Source: Cladocopium goreaui (lineage: Eukaryota; Sar; Dinophyceae; Suessiales; Symbiodiniaceae). From it: DNA of 64,000 bases. How positions within the stretch are numbered: position 1 is the stretch's first letter; every line of letters starts with the position of its first letter. Below, piece after piece: positions 53,233 through 64,000 of this stretch. Both the position numbers and the translations under genes were made by a program. The notes below the pieces were generated by a model. The model was not told the origin of the DNA. It ran no database searches and saw only the letters and a list, made by a program, of their open reading frames with translations. Location of the stretch: the NCBI GenBank assembly GCA_947184155.2, contig CAMXCT020001820.1, forward strand, positions 46,001-110,000, in the 5' to 3' direction.

Positions 53233-53319
53233 CAAGACGGCGCATCTAGGCTCCTTTGACAAATGCCACGAGGTAGCCATGGCATGGGCGAAGTCATTCC
53301 GTCCTTGGGCAAAGCAGTG
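53233..53319 (-). CDS. Exon of 29 codons
   Basis: It lies between CATACCTCAG and CTTG|GTATGG and is open in phase 0 on both sides. It reads HCFAQGRNDFAHAMATS then WHLSKEPRCAVL. Its position upstream of gene F on the same strand makes it a likely earlier exon of that gene, but about 540 bases separate them. Confidence 0.55.
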
Positions 53320-54134
53320 CTGAGGTATGGCTCAAAAAAGGCATACTAGAAACGGACATAACATGGGAACCGCAACCTATTCATGGTACATTAATAATCA
53401 TACATCTATGTTCATACATAATAGTTGACATAATATATATATATATATATTAGCATACACATACATGTATGTATATATATATGTGTGGTATTAAAACTAT
53501 CTAGATATCATCTATCAATCTAGACTATATATGCATCGTCTTTTTGGTCCGCGTCTTTATGTGTTTTCTCAAGAGTCTCGATTCATCCAATTTTCACTTA
53601 AATATACTGAAGTCTTTTATCATCTTGACCCCTAGCAAGGGGTAGACTTGAATTATGAACCTCCTTCTTTTGCTGGAAAACAATGCATGTATATATAGGT
53701 ATACAACGAAATCGAATTGCAATGCAATGAAATAATGCTAGGTAACGTAACGTAAGGCAAGGTAAGGAAACGCAATGCAAGTCTGAATATATATGTGTAT
53801 ATATATAATGTGTATTAAAGAAGTATATAATTACCAATGTTATCCATTTCCAAGTGCGCCGGAATGTGTTCAGTATATGTATCATGGGTCAATGTTGGTA
53901 ACTTGGACTGATTCTGGCAGACCATCTTTGGCTCATGCTGAGATGGTGCTGGATATGATGTAACCTAGTTTTCTCTCATTGTTTTTGTTGATGTTTTTTT
54001 TTACTGATGCTTTTTTGCAGGAAACCATGGTTTTTGGCCCTTAAGATTGTAGTTTTTCTGTAAATTTTATCTTGGAAGGCTCTATTTTGGAGTGTAATTC
54101 ATTCTACCCTGGAGCTTCTATCACTTCTTAATAC

Positions 54135-54255
54135 CAAACATCTTGCAGGAAGTCCAATGAAAAGAGCTCGACCTGGTCGTGTTCAAGAATATGAGTTTCT
54201 CTGAAAATCGATGGTTTAATGTCACCTTCCTCGTTAAAAATGGCACTTCTTCGGG
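54135..54255 (-). CDS. Exon of 121 nt, acidic
   Basis: It follows TTTGGTATAG, enters with two bases and reads RRSAIFNEEGDIKPSIF then RETHILEHDQVELFSLD and FLQDV, ending at TTTG|GTATTA. A 26-nt patch upstream (APVSEGWK, between AATGTCAG and GTGATG, about 54376-54401) would join it in phase 1. The plus strand also has an open frame here, but its residue mix is poorer. Confidence 0.55.
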
Positions 54256-54441
54256 CTATACCAAATTTTCAGTCAACGCCATATCACTTAGTAACCCCAA
54301 TTCCAACATTCCGGCTGCTGTTTTTCAGTCATATCAACACCAGACTTTCAGAACTTCTCTCCATCATCACCTTTCCAGCCTTCGGAAACGGGCGCCCTGA
54401 CATTTAATCCGATGTGGAAGTAGTTTTGACATCCTGCGGAT

Positions 54442-54720
54442 TCAACCTGAAGCGATCGAGCTGAAATCAGCTGCAGATTTTGTGACCCATGACGTGTTTT
54501 TTTTTAAAACCGGATTGAGAACTGGGGATATTACACATATAGAGCTGGAGCATAATGAGCATAATATGGTTTTGAAAACAATGAAACCAACTGGGAAGAG
54601 TTCACCAGCTGGCATTTTTTGCTGAACACGGCCCAAGTTGCAAGTCCTCTGGGTACCCAGTGATGATTCCTCTTGGGGAGTTCTGGGATTAAAACCACCC
54701 GGATATCCTAAGGTCCTAAG
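54442..54720 (-). CDS. Candidate exons
   Basis: The minus strand has a 93-codon frame whose start (TPQEESSLGTQRTCNLG, RVQQKMPAGELFPVGF) looks coding. At 54425-54475, after GATTTCAG, a different frame reads LDRFRLNPQDVKTTSTSD. The middle (SSICVISPVLNPVLKK) is AT-rich and probably intronic. Confidence 0.4.
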   Translation of the reverse strand, partial: LRTLGYPGGFNPRTPQEESSLGTQRTCNLGRVQQKMPAGELFPVGFIVFKTILCSLCSSSICVISPVLNPVLKKNTSWVTKSAADFSSIASG

Positions 54721-55871
54721 CACTGAATCGTCAACTGAGAGAGCAAAGAATAGCCGAGCTCGTCAGTGGCGCTTTTTTTAAATCGACTCAATGTTTTCTC
54801 ATTCGGGCTTTGTATTCAACTCAACAAAAGAAAATATGGCACCCCCAAATCCACGGGTTAATGATCATTTACCTTGTCAAAATAGCCATCTAGGTGGGTG
54901 AACCCCAGATTGACAGACCCAAATGGGGCTATAACTGGGTGTACAATCTTCACATTACAGGACAAAATCAAAAAAACATGGAACATGGAACATGTGTGAC
55001 TCTTTTAGTTGGGTTTTTTTTGTCTATCGGGGGTTACTACACCAAAATACCAGCCCCCAAGAAACCGGTTGTCCAATAGATCTTCCCAAGTCGCTGTATA
55101 GTTGAGGCCGTCTTCCCCGAGCATCACAGCCTGGAGAACGCTTCGAAGCCCTTGCTTTTCACGTGAAGAAAGATCAAAGGGCTGGTAGTTGATGATAATT
55201 CCATTTACGTTTTTCTTATTATTTTATTGATCTAAATCTAAGTGGAAAATGACCATTTATAGATGATTTTACCTAATAAAAAGTGGTTGAATTACCAGAG
55301 GCTAGTTGATGGTAGTTGTGGATGTTCCTCCTCTCATTTTTTCCAATATGACTTGGACACGGCTTAGGTACTGCTTTCAATCAAGGCCCTTTCAACAAAG
55401 AATCGGATGATGCGGGGGAAAATCCGGAAAAACACCAGGGAATTGGGGGTATCCCCCATCCACTGCGTCAGAATGCGTCCAAAGTTTAACGAGCTTCTAT
55501 CACCAAATCTGGATCATTTTATTGGATGTTTTATGGTTTAGTTGAATGATACTATTTAGTAGTGTCCACCCCAGATTCATAAACCCTGGTTGACTAGGGC
55601 AATTACCCTAAATATTCATACTTTGCTACTAAAAACGGTACCCCCGAACTCAACAGCCAAGGATTTTCACAAAATCCAGGGATCACATTGACGAAACATG
55701 ACCAGCTGGGGGCTAATTGCTACAACCCCGACCTGATCGACCAACGCCCTAGCGCGCGCACCTCGTCTGCGCAGTAGTTGCGAACTTCCGCCCCATTGGT
55801 TTCCAGCTCGTCTGCATATGCCTTGCTGTTTGCAAGAAGGTTTCAGGGTTCTGATCTTATGACCTCATGTG

Positions 55872-56020
55872 CTACCTTTCAAACGATTCCGCAGACAGCA
55901 GAGAATTTGAAAGTGAGAGCTTGTAATCTAGATCACCCTTCCGCACATACATGTTGGTATGCTCTATGTCACCCAGATCGTGTTCTTGATCTATATGACA
56001 TCTACAGAATGGGGTCATAG
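55872..56020. other. Coding-looking patch, strand unresolved
   Basis: The minus frame reads DQEHDLGDIEHTNMYVR and KGDLDYKLSLSNSLLS. The plus frame reads TIPQTAENLKVRACNL and HPSAHTCWYALCHPDR. The minus strand is slightly favoured by composition and neighbours. Confidence 0.4.
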
Positions 56021-56183
56021 GGCCTGGGCAATTTTGGGGGACCTTCAAATAATTAGAGAAACGCTCCCCGCTCCCGCTTCCGCCTGTGGATTCCCAGACG
56101 CACCGGCACAATCCGGATCATACCGAGCACAGCCACAGTCGCATACACCTCGTGTGTAGCTGGGATCCATCCTTGCTATTGGG

Positions 56184-56293
56184 TACCCTCTGGTAAACTC
56201 ACTAATTGTGCTGCGAAAAATCACCACGTTAATAGCAACATCAACGAACTAAATGGGCGACTTTCAATAGCTATGTTAAATTACCAGAGGGTA
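56184..56293. mobile_element. Introner family 1 copy
   Basis: Intact TACCCTCTGGTAAACT and AAATTACCAGAGGGTA ends. On the minus strand the donor side is only ten bases from a CCATTTTCAG acceptor. The best downstream frame (MDPSYTRGVCDCGCAR) would read TGA if this element's own donor were used, so it probably lies inside a longer intron. Confidence 0.85.
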
Positions 56294-56854
56294 TCTGAAA
56301 ATGGGGATTGACCCTCCTTTATGGCGATTTTCATGGGGAAACTGATGAGAATACGACATCAGAGGTACCCTATGGGCCCACTTAACTTGGATTTAAAACT
56401 GACACATATAACAAATAGCTTCCTGAAATGATGGATTAAGTGCTGGAAAAATAAACCACCACCACCTTCATCTAAGTTGATGGGTGTCTTCCTATTTCTG
56501 ATGGCTAAATAACAAACAAAAATACTGGTTGTAGCCACATTTTTCTTGCTGAAATCCCCATCTCTTCCACATTGGATAGGTAACTTCCAATTTCTGGTGG
56601 TTAAATCTCCGTGTTTGTGAAATATCTCCATTTTGCTTGGTCAAAATCACCATCTTTGACGCTAAAACCGCCGCTTTTTTTCTCCCTGATCCTCTGGGGG
56701 CCCCAACCATCTCCAAAGTTGGAGCTAGTGGCAGCTGCGTCGTTAGGACACTCCCAGATCTGCGCACGGTCAATATACTGTTAATAATGGTTAATATATG
56801 GTTATTACATTATATGGCTAATGATTGTTAAATATAAATATATATATATATGTA

Positions 56855-56966
56855 TCTGGTTGGTGGTATAGCTACCCCTCTGAAAAATATGAGTTCGTCA
56901 AATGGGATTATTGTTCCCAACTGAATGGACAGTCATAAAATTTCATGGTTCCAAACCACCAAGCAG
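56855..56966. mobile_element. Introner family 2 copy
   Basis: CTGGTTGGTGGTATAGCTACCC at the left and CAAACCACCAAGCAG at the right, slightly mutated. Flanks are AT repeat on the left. Confidence 0.8.
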
Positions 56967-57934
56967 TTTAGTTCAATGATTTTCTCAACATCATTCCTAT
57001 CCATTCAAAGCTTCAAGTGTATATATTCAACCAGCAGAACTGGTGATTCAACCAGTCATCTGTTTTTGATTGGCCGCCTCAGGGTGAATTTTAAGAATAC
57101 ATTCCTAATATAGGATTCATGGTAGATATATCATACTATATATATATATATACATACCGTAATGTGTATATTTTTTGCTTCTAGGCTCCAAGATGCTTGC
57201 GCAGCGGCCTACTGCAGATGAATTCAATGTACATGTCGTCAACCCGCATATATATATAATATATGTGTTAATACACATATATATATAGTTAAGGCAGGCT
57301 GCAGGCTACCAACTTACGTCCTAGTAATCAAATATTGTTAAACATGGCGATTGTTTTTATGCAGCATTTAGTTGGATGATTTCCCAGCAAACCATAGGGT
57401 AGAAACAATTTTCTCATCCACATTTTCATCCCAATTTCTCATCACCTCCATGTAATGATATTTCATATTACCCGGCCTGGTAATCATGACCAGCTTTTTT
57501 TAAATCCCCACGGACCGTTTGGGGATTTCCCGGCCTCCCCATGAAACCACCAAAATCCACGGGTGGCTGCCCCACACCTCTGGAAGCCAGCGAAGGGAGC
57601 CTTTGGTTTGGATTCTGGCCGTCATGTTTGCAGCAACTCCTGCATAGGCCTGGGGTGAAACTGCGCGAAAACGCGAAGATGCGCGAAACTTCAGTCACTG
57701 TACTAGCGAGAGGTATAATTATACACATATATATATGTATGTATATATATATATGTATTATGTATTATGTATTATGTTTTATGTATTATGTATATGTAAA
57801 TGTATGTGCAAATATCTCTAAATCTGTATCTGTACATATCTAGTTGAGAAACAGATTCTTGAACAAACACAGAGGTCCTCCTCGGAATCACCTCACCCTT
57901 AACTTCAATAGTGTATACCACCAAAAAATGCTTT

Positions 57935-58044
57935 TACCATCTGGTCATTTAACGGTTAGCCATGGAAAATCACCATTTTTAATAGGTAAACCTCTGTTTC
58001 TATGGGCCATCTATACCATGGCTATGTGAAATGGCCAGAGGGTA
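57935..58044. mobile_element. Introner family 1 copy with GC donor on the minus strand
   Basis: Ends are TACCATCTGGTCATTT and GAAATGGCCAGAGGGTA. On the minus strand the donor is CTG|GCCATT and the acceptor is GACCAG|. The minus-strand flank reads GKSIFWWYTLLKL and ends at a GTGAGG donor, possibly a short exon at about 57885-57940. Confidence 0.8.
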
Positions 58045-59330
58045 TATGGTACAGTACCTGCATTTTTGACAATTGGCTACACCTTTAATGATTTTAATGG
58101 AAAGGTTAATACGGTTAAGACATGTTAAGACTAATACTAAACACTACTAAACATCACCCAATTCCCTGCTCCCTTCGGCAGTACCAAATGACAGGCCAGG
58201 CTGACACAAGTATAGCTTCTGAGGGTGTCGTTGTCCGTGGAACAGTCTTCTTCAGAGCACCTAGCCGCTGGCCAAAATCAAGTAGGAAACTGGGGAAAAG
58301 GCGATAAAAATATCGAAACATTGATACTATCAGCGTAAAAAAACTGGGATACGGAAACTGGTGATGTTTGAGAGTATTTGTAAACTCGTGTCTTCATCAC
58401 CTTTCAATCCATGTCTGTTCCTTTGGCATTCAGTGGTAAATTCTCCAAAGCCAAATCAGGGTTGAGCTCATGTTCCACTAATCACTAAAGACCCATTCGC
58501 TTGTATTTCTTTAGTGCAACGAATTGCCAACAAAGAGTTCAAGTCAGCCCGTTTGAAAACTCCGGCAATAGCACGCAGCTAAGGGAGAGACATTGCTTTT
58601 CAGTCATTGTACAAACATGAGGTCAGTGGTGGGACCTTCCCGAATAGCGTTATCCCCTTTGAAGTTTATGTCATACGTGTACACATACATCATTTACATT
58701 ATTTTTTTAAAAAACAATATATATATATATACTCCAAACTTGCCATACATCAATTTTGTACAAGCGTAGACGGCGTATGGTAAGCGATGGGACCTTCACA
58801 AATTTGTTGATGTTCTTTTCGCAAGCCTGGAGTTGATTAGATTGCTCAAGTGCGTCTGTCTGAAAATTGAATACCCCCAAATCCCGCGGCTTATCTCTGA
58901 GTTTGAAACACACCCATACATCATATCGTTGCTGATGTTATCTCCAATAGATTCCTAGCCATGATATGCCCATGATATTCCGATTGTATCCCCATTCTAT
59001 TCCCATTAAACCACTATGATACCCACTATTCCTCCATATGCCACTTGCTATCCCCTATATCCCCATGATATCCTTCATTATCCCTATTGTTATCCCTATG
59101 CTATCCCCATGATTTCTCCAACTTTGGGAAGGTCTGAAAGCACACGTACCCCCGAGGAAGCGAACCCAGGCATGCAGCGACACGTATCTTTGCAGGAACA
59201 GGCATCCTCAAGCGGCAACCAGCTGGGGATGGGTCATTTGACGGGAAACCCAAGCGCGGTACCCGTTTAGTCATAGCTGGTTTATGGATGGTTGTTTCCC
59301 CAATATGGCAATAATAGGGTTTGACCCATA
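58045..59330. other. No gene supported
   Basis: GC-rich patches near 58150-58290 and 59130-59270 may contain exons but have no decisive frame. CCCCATGATATCC/CCATGATATTCC words recur at 58960-59120. Confidence 0.4.
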
Positions 59331-59354
59331 TATATATATATGTGTATATATGAA

Positions 59355-59730
59355 CTATCTATCTACGTATCTATCCATCCATCAATCCATCCAATCATTT
59401 CTATCATTTCTATCTTTCTATCTTTCCATCTTTCTATCTTTCTATCTCTCTCTTTTTCTCTTTGTCTCTCTCTATCTCTCTATCTCTCTCTATGTCTCAA
59501 TCTCTCTATCTCTCTATCTCTACCTGTCTGTATCTATGTCTTTCTATTTCTATCCACATCTATATCTATATCTATATATCCACATATCTATATATATATA
59601 TATCTACCCACACCTCTATGTATACATATTTAACGTGTATATATATATGTCTATGTCTATACCTATTTCTATATTTTTTCTATCTCTATCTATATCTACC
59701 TATATCTGTATCTAATTCTCTCTCTCTCTA
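59355..59730. repeat. TCTA/TCTC/TTTC pyrimidine microsatellite
   Basis: Runs of CTAT, CATC, TTTCTATC, TCTC and ATATCTAT. The plus strand is almost pure pyrimidine plus A, so Ser/Leu/Tyr frames are artefacts. Confidence 0.95.
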
Positions 59731-60136
59731 CTATATATACAGAGAATCACACAAATCATCATACAAACACATGCAATCATATAGCGATAAACAACTATAT
59801 ATATATACAATCATGTTTTTTTCCCGCATGTGATCAAACATCTATAGTCACAGTTTATCTATGTAAAATTTCCGGGGCAATGCCATAACAATGATTGACC
59901 GATGGAGTGGGATTCGGCAATCTGGTGCTGTTTAGTTGGGGTTTCCTAGAGTGCACGTACCCCAAAATGCTTATAATGGAAAACCCTGTCAAAAAAGGAT
60001 GTTTTTTTTTGGTATATTGAATTTAGGAGACCTCTTGTATCTGCAATTGTAATGTGTTCATATCCCAATTGGACAACCGCCAGAAATATGGCCACCATAT
60101 TTCCGAATCATGGTTGATTTATACATTTCCATTAGA

Positions 60137-60223
60137 TACCCTGCAAAAAAATAATTTCTTTGCTGGTTAGTAGATATTCCCAAAAGACTAAAGGATTAAA
60201 GTATCCATCTAAGATTGACCTAG
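60137..60223. mobile_element. Family 9 dispersed repeat, second copy
   Basis: TACCCTGCAAAAAAATAATTTC, GCTGGTTAGTAGATATTCCC, ACTAAAGGATTAAAGTATCC and GATTGACCTAGTA in the same order as 35766-35872, with a short internal deletion. Confidence 0.8.
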
Positions 60224-60647
60224 TATAGGGGTAATGCCCCGCAACAGGGTTCATGAAAATAGTTCAAATATGTTCAAATTGGATGATGATCATCTCCGGC
60301 ATATGAAGGGACGGTTAAGAACCTCAATAGATTCAATAGATGGATCGAAGCACAGCTTTTTTTTGGCTTCAGCCACATCTCCACCATCTCCAGCTGTTCC
60401 CCAGTCCGTGGCTGTCATGGAATCGTTCACCAACCAACAGTTGTCAGGGTCCTGGAGAGACGGCGGCTTCAACTTGGGACTTGAGAGCCTCTGAAAAAGT
60501 CCCGCTTGGTGGTTGGGGGAAACCCATGAAAGTTGGGGGAAAACCATCTAGTGGTTGGTGGTTGACCTACCATTGGTTGGTAATATACTGTTAATATACT
60601 GTTAATGATGATGGTTATTATATGGTTAATGATGGTTATTAATAATC

Positions 60648-60756
60648 TGGTTGGTGGTTGACCTACCCCTCTGAAAAATCATGGAGTTCGTCAGTTGGGA
60701 TGATGACATTCCCAATATATGGAAAGTCATAAAATTCATGTTCCAAACCACCAGCC
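60648..60756. mobile_element. Introner family 2 copy
   Basis: CTGGTTGGTGGTTGACC and CCAAACCACCAGCCAG ends. It lies about 90 bases right of a partial family-2 end with two 21-bp GTTGGGGGAAAACCCATGAAA units, the same combination as at 6183-6373. Confidence 0.85.
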
Positions 60757-62086
60757 AGAAAAAGAGTGAACTAGTGATTTATCAAGATTGGTGAAAATTT
60801 TCTTCTGCCCTCTCTTTTCTGGTTCAAGATTCAACTATAGCGTTCAAAAGTTCAACTACAGCTACCCCCGCGCTGCAAAACAAGCCCAAATAGAGTGTAG
60901 CAGAATCGTTTCCAAATCGTTTCCATGCGCCAAAAATTGCAGTTCTCTCATGATCTTCGACAAACAAGGGCACAGGGATGGATCTGAACAAAAAAGGACA
61001 AATCCAGAGGTGAATCATCACTGTTTACCCAGCCGAATAAAAAAAGCTGTGAAGAAATATACATCATTTCTGAGGATATTAAAATGTGACTAACATGATA
61101 TTAATATATTGATTGTATATTGAACATAATTGATATATCCTATTGATTATATAGGGTCACTACATGAACATGATTGAACATATTGAAAAAAAAGCCTCCC
61201 GTTCGGATCCGTTCGGAAGATCATAAGTCCATGGCATTTCTGGTGGCTTTTCCACATCTGAGTCACAACTTACTGGACTGTATGGATTTGCTTAAGGACC
61301 CCCCCCTCCGAGAAATTTTCAACAGATTCCCTTCCCCCTCTTCCCCAAGTCGTCCAAGTCGTCGATGCCCGGCAAACAAAAATCATCAGCTCAGGTATAT
61401 CATGGGATTATCATGGTATGGCGATGTTTCCTCTTAACATCGCGTTGAAAACGCGCTAAATCCACCATTTTCACCGAAGGCATCTTTTTTTTTCGAAGGC
61501 CCGTCTGGGGATCAAACGTCAGGCCACCATACAGGCGCTTGGTATTTCCAAGCGGCTACAACCTGTACCGAGGCTGGTGCCGGGGGTGGCAAAGTTGCTT
61601 CAGGACCATATGAAGTACACCAGTCGTGGGTTTACGGATGATACCCACTGAATTTACAGTTAATGGGTTACATATGCAATCAATTATGTGTTTTACATAG
61701 AGATGATATATATATAATAGGCCATAAACTACTTACTATCTGGGATGCACATCCAAGTGAGCGGTGGAATTTCAACTATCAACTGGTGTCAATTTGAACA
61801 TATTCCTCGCTGCTCAATACAAATAAACTGCAGCAATGCCTGATTTTCTCTATGTTAATGATGGTTATATATAATAGTTCAAATATCATTTTAGTCTATC
61901 ATGGTTAGATTAAGGAAGTCTTAATGTAGTCCCATGAAAACAAAAACCCTTGGTGGGTTGGTCAATGGCCAATCAATAGATGCTCCAATTGGAAGCACAA
62001 ACAACTCATCTTGGAATCCGGGTACCCTGGTGGACATCCCCATATGAACAGAACGCTCCATGTTTTGATGCTCATCAATTCAGTTT

Positions 62087-62347
62087 TCAGGTGATTTGGT
62101 AATAACTTTGGTAATAACCTAAGCCCAATCTCCACTTTTGTCGATATTCCTGCTCGCTTGCGAGAATCAGCGTGTTTGCTTCATGAAATCTAATCCAATC
62201 GACAGCCTGCCCTTGTTTGGCTGCTGGGTTACAACGTATATCCCAATTTAGTTTGCACAGTTCGGGCACGAGTTCGGTTTCAAACTTATCCCAGACCGTG
62301 TTCCCATTTATAGCAAAAGATTCAAGTACATTTTTGTACCTGTCCAA
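62087..62347 (-). CDS. 86-codon open frame, probable exon or small gene
   Basis: An ATG-initiated minus-strand frame reads MDRYKNVLESFAINGN, TVWDKFETELVPELCK, NWDIRCNPAAKQGQAV, WIRFHEANTLILASEQ and EYRQKWRLGLGYYQS. It is amphipathic and charged, with no competing frame on the plus strand. A CCTTGGACAG acceptor just inside the ATG is an alternative start. The stop at 62087 follows IT. The product is not recognised. Confidence 0.65.
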   Translation of the reverse strand: MDRYKNVLESFAINGNTVWDKFETELVPELCKLNWDIRCNPAAKQGQAVDWIRFHEANTLILASEQEYRQKWRLGLGYYQSYYQIT

Positions 62348-62549
62348 GGTTGACGCAGCTAAATTCCAATTGTTGTAACCTTAAACATCCACATCATAGC
62401 AATCCACCAAAAGCTGGAAATTCAAAAAACATATCTTCCCAGGGATATTCTCGCAGAAAGGCCATGATAATCCCCCCCAAAAATAGACATACATCTAATT
62501 ATATATATACACATTATATTATAACTATAATATTTTATAATCATATCTA

Positions 62550-62645
62550 ATTGGTGGTTTCAACCCCCTGAAAAGTGTTTGTCAGATTGGATCATCATCC
62601 CAACTATTGGGGAAAATAAAATTCATGTTCCAAACCACCAACCAG
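62550..62645. mobile_element. Introner family 2 copy
   Basis: TAATTGGTGGTTTCAACCCCCTG at the left is mutated from CTGGTTGG. The right end CCAAACCACCAACCAG is intact. A family-7 repeat (CCCCAATATATTGGGTAGTA) follows. Confidence 0.75.
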
Positions 62646-63142
62646 ATTATAATCCCCAATATATTGGGTAGTACAATCCCCAATCGTCAACCAGATTATA
62701 TCACCATTATAATCACCAGATATTTTTTTGAATATCTATATAATCACCAGATATAATGGATTATAATATAATGGTGATTACTGTTATATTCTATCACATT
62801 ATATGGATTATTTCCATGAAAATCCCCCAAAGGCCAATTTGTGTTCCCGAAATTTCTCCAGGGACTTCCATTTCCGCCGAACTGAAGCGGCCTCGCGAAT
62901 CTCGAAACCCTCCACGGAAGTTCCCTGAGTTTTGTGGAATTTATGGGAAAAACATGGAAAACCACCAAGAACAATATGGGAGTTTCATGCTTGGTGGTTC
63001 ACTCCACTTAGGTGGCTTAAACCCAGTCATAAGTAGGGTAAATAGACTTGGTGTAGCTATAACTGGGGAGACATTTCATGGTGGTTGTTGGGGATTGTCA
63101 TTGAGATATAATAGGTATATTACATAATGGAATATCATTGGG

Positions 63143-63242
63143 TACCCTAATTTAACATAGCTATGGAAAATGGTCATTTATAGTTGATTTACCCATTAAA
63201 ACTGGTGATTTTCCATAGCTATGTTTGTTTACCAGAGGGTAT
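63143..63242. mobile_element. Introner family 1 copy lacking the left CTGG
   Basis: The left end reads TACCCTAATTTAAC, with the CTGGT part deleted. The right end GTTTACCAGAGGGTA is intact. As a result one strand has lost its donor and the other its acceptor, a natural splice-dead mutant. Confidence 0.85.
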
Positions 63243-63351
63243 ATTTTGGATACTATGGCACGATAAATCATGGCAATATTGGGATGTGATGATGTGATGG
63301 TAATTTCATAAAGGAAGCGAGCAAAAGCAATTGAGGTTCAGGCGAGGTGTA

Positions 63352-63472
63352 TCAATGGCCATTTCAGGAACCGTTAATTGGAGGCAGCTACCATGTAAGG
63401 GAATATCCCCTCAAAATATTGTCTTATATGGTACAGTGGCTTCATTTTAGGATCCTTTTTTATTCCCATTGA
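63352..63472. mobile_element. Family 6 element, third copy
   Basis: Ends TCAATGGCCATTTCAGGA and GGATCC...CCCATTGA match the copies at 6885 and 27452. The flanking 5-mers GTGTA and ATGTA differ by one base, consistent with an older duplication. The interior is diverged. Confidence 0.75.
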
Positions 63473-63482
63473 ATGTATGTGC

Positions 63483-63596
63483 TTACAACTTGGGCCGTCT
63501 ACGGCCAGGAAGCAAGTTATGGACTCGTGGGTGAAGCACCGGTTGTACATTTGGATTAAATAATGGCAATACTGGTTGTATCATGGGGATTACCCT
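63483..63596 (-). CDS. C-terminal exon, 37 residues, after a family-1 introner
   Basis: A 114-nt exon starts at TTTACCAG|AGGGTA and reads RVIPMIQPVLPLFNPN, VQPVLHPRVHNLLPG and RRRPKL before TAA, in phase 0. It is proline-rich. Upstream, a short frame MTNPL leads into the CCCTCTG|GTTATG donor of the same element, so MTNPL-RVIPM could even be the start of a small protein. Confidence 0.55.
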   Translation of the reverse strand, partial: RVIPMIQPVLPLFNPNVQPVLHPRVHNLLPGRRRPKL

Positions 63597-63703
63597 CTGG
63601 TAAACTGTTACATAACTATGGAAAATCACCATTTTTAATGGATAAATCCACTATTTCTATGGCCACTTTCAATAGCTAACTGTTGACATAACCAGAGGGT
63701 TTG
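63591..63703. mobile_element. Introner family 1 copy
   Basis: TACCCTCTGGTAAACTG at the left and GACATAACCAGAGGGTTTG at the right, with the right outer TA changed to TT. It supplies the acceptor for exon 63483-63596. Confidence 0.85.
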
Positions 63704-63927
63704 TCATGGTTTATCTGAGAATAGGCTACCCCATATTGGGGAGGTATACTCTATTATCACACCCATAGCAAAAATGCAAAAATAGAAGCGTGATTTTTCA
63801 TGAATATAACCACGATCGTTTATATAGATAGTCATGGTTATATATAGTCAATAATATTCAAGATGCTATGAAAATATACATTATGCACAAGAATTCTACG
63901 AAACATCCAAAAATTATAACAAATGAT

Positions 63928-64000
63928 TACCCTCTGGTAATTTAACATAACTATGGAAAATCACCATTTTTCATGGGAAAATCCACTATAAATGGCCATT
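63928..64000. mobile_element. Introner family 1 copy, cut by the window end
   Basis: TACCCTCTGGTAATTTAACA and the standard interior up to AATGGCCATT. The right end lies beyond the window. Confidence 0.85.

Noticed and set aside
1-64000. Spliced-leader relics, tRNA, rRNA or CRISPR arrays
   Set aside because: I looked for the dinoflagellate spliced-leader core, tRNA-like cloverleaf boxes and regularly spaced repeats with unique spacers, and saw none that I could support by eye.
1-64000. Autonomous transposase or reverse transcriptase for the element families
   Set aside because: No open frame in the window shows recognisable DDE, RNase H or reverse transcriptase motifs; the elements here are all short and non-autonomous.

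Overview
This window looks like nuclear DNA of an intron-rich protist, most likely a dinoflagellate of the Symbiodiniaceae/Suessiales type. The organism call is an inference. It rests on GT-AG introns mixed with probable GC-AG introns, very short exons separated by AT-rich introns, many small inverted-repeat elements carrying splice sites, and large micro- and minisatellite blocks. There is no operon, Shine-Dalgarno site, rRNA, tRNA or CRISPR array that I can see. No protein could be assigned to a family with confidence, so genes are given as exon chains without symbols.

The main result is a set of introner-like elements. At least three families of about 90-130 bp, with unrelated interiors, end in terminal inverted repeats (TIRs) of the form CTGGT...ACCAG. 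The CTG|GT end is a splice donor and the AC-CAG| end is a splice acceptor. Because the ends are reverse complements, each element carries both sites in either orientation. I removed elements by hand and asked whether flanking reading frames joined. They did at six family-1 sites (2056/1966, 6060/5946, 51101/51009, 51916/51824, 52417/52324 and, with a GC donor, 27943/27837). They also did at two family-2 sites (28118/28008 and 45432/45330).

Layout. 1-7.2 kb holds two minus-strand exon chains. Gene A has six phase-matched exons ending at a stop at 1005. Gene B has five phase-matched exons at 7190-5847, with further candidate exons down to a stop at 3749. 8-19.9 kb holds scattered minus-strand exons, several ending in stops, among elements, a 38-bp-arm hairpin and a stretch rich in a CTACAAAA motif. 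20.1-23.3 kb is a layered satellite block: 15-16-bp repeats inside a ~1.4-kb tandem duplication, followed by a ~330-bp tandem duplication. 23.5-27 kb is AT minisatellite and a pyrimidine-rich stretch. 27.8-29.7 kb holds the end of a minus-strand gene C beside plus-strand open frames. 30-43 kb is mostly simple repeats (CTAT/ACCT, AT, 84-bp, CAG/CTA and 11-bp arrays) with a few exons. 45.3-45.6 kb and 50.8-53.3 kb hold further minus-strand exon chains punctuated by introners. 54-64 kb continues as sparse exons, introners and simple repeats.

All exon boundaries come from reading frames and splice signals by eye. Antisense frames over real exons often also look coding, so isolated exons are given lower confidence than phase-matched chains.
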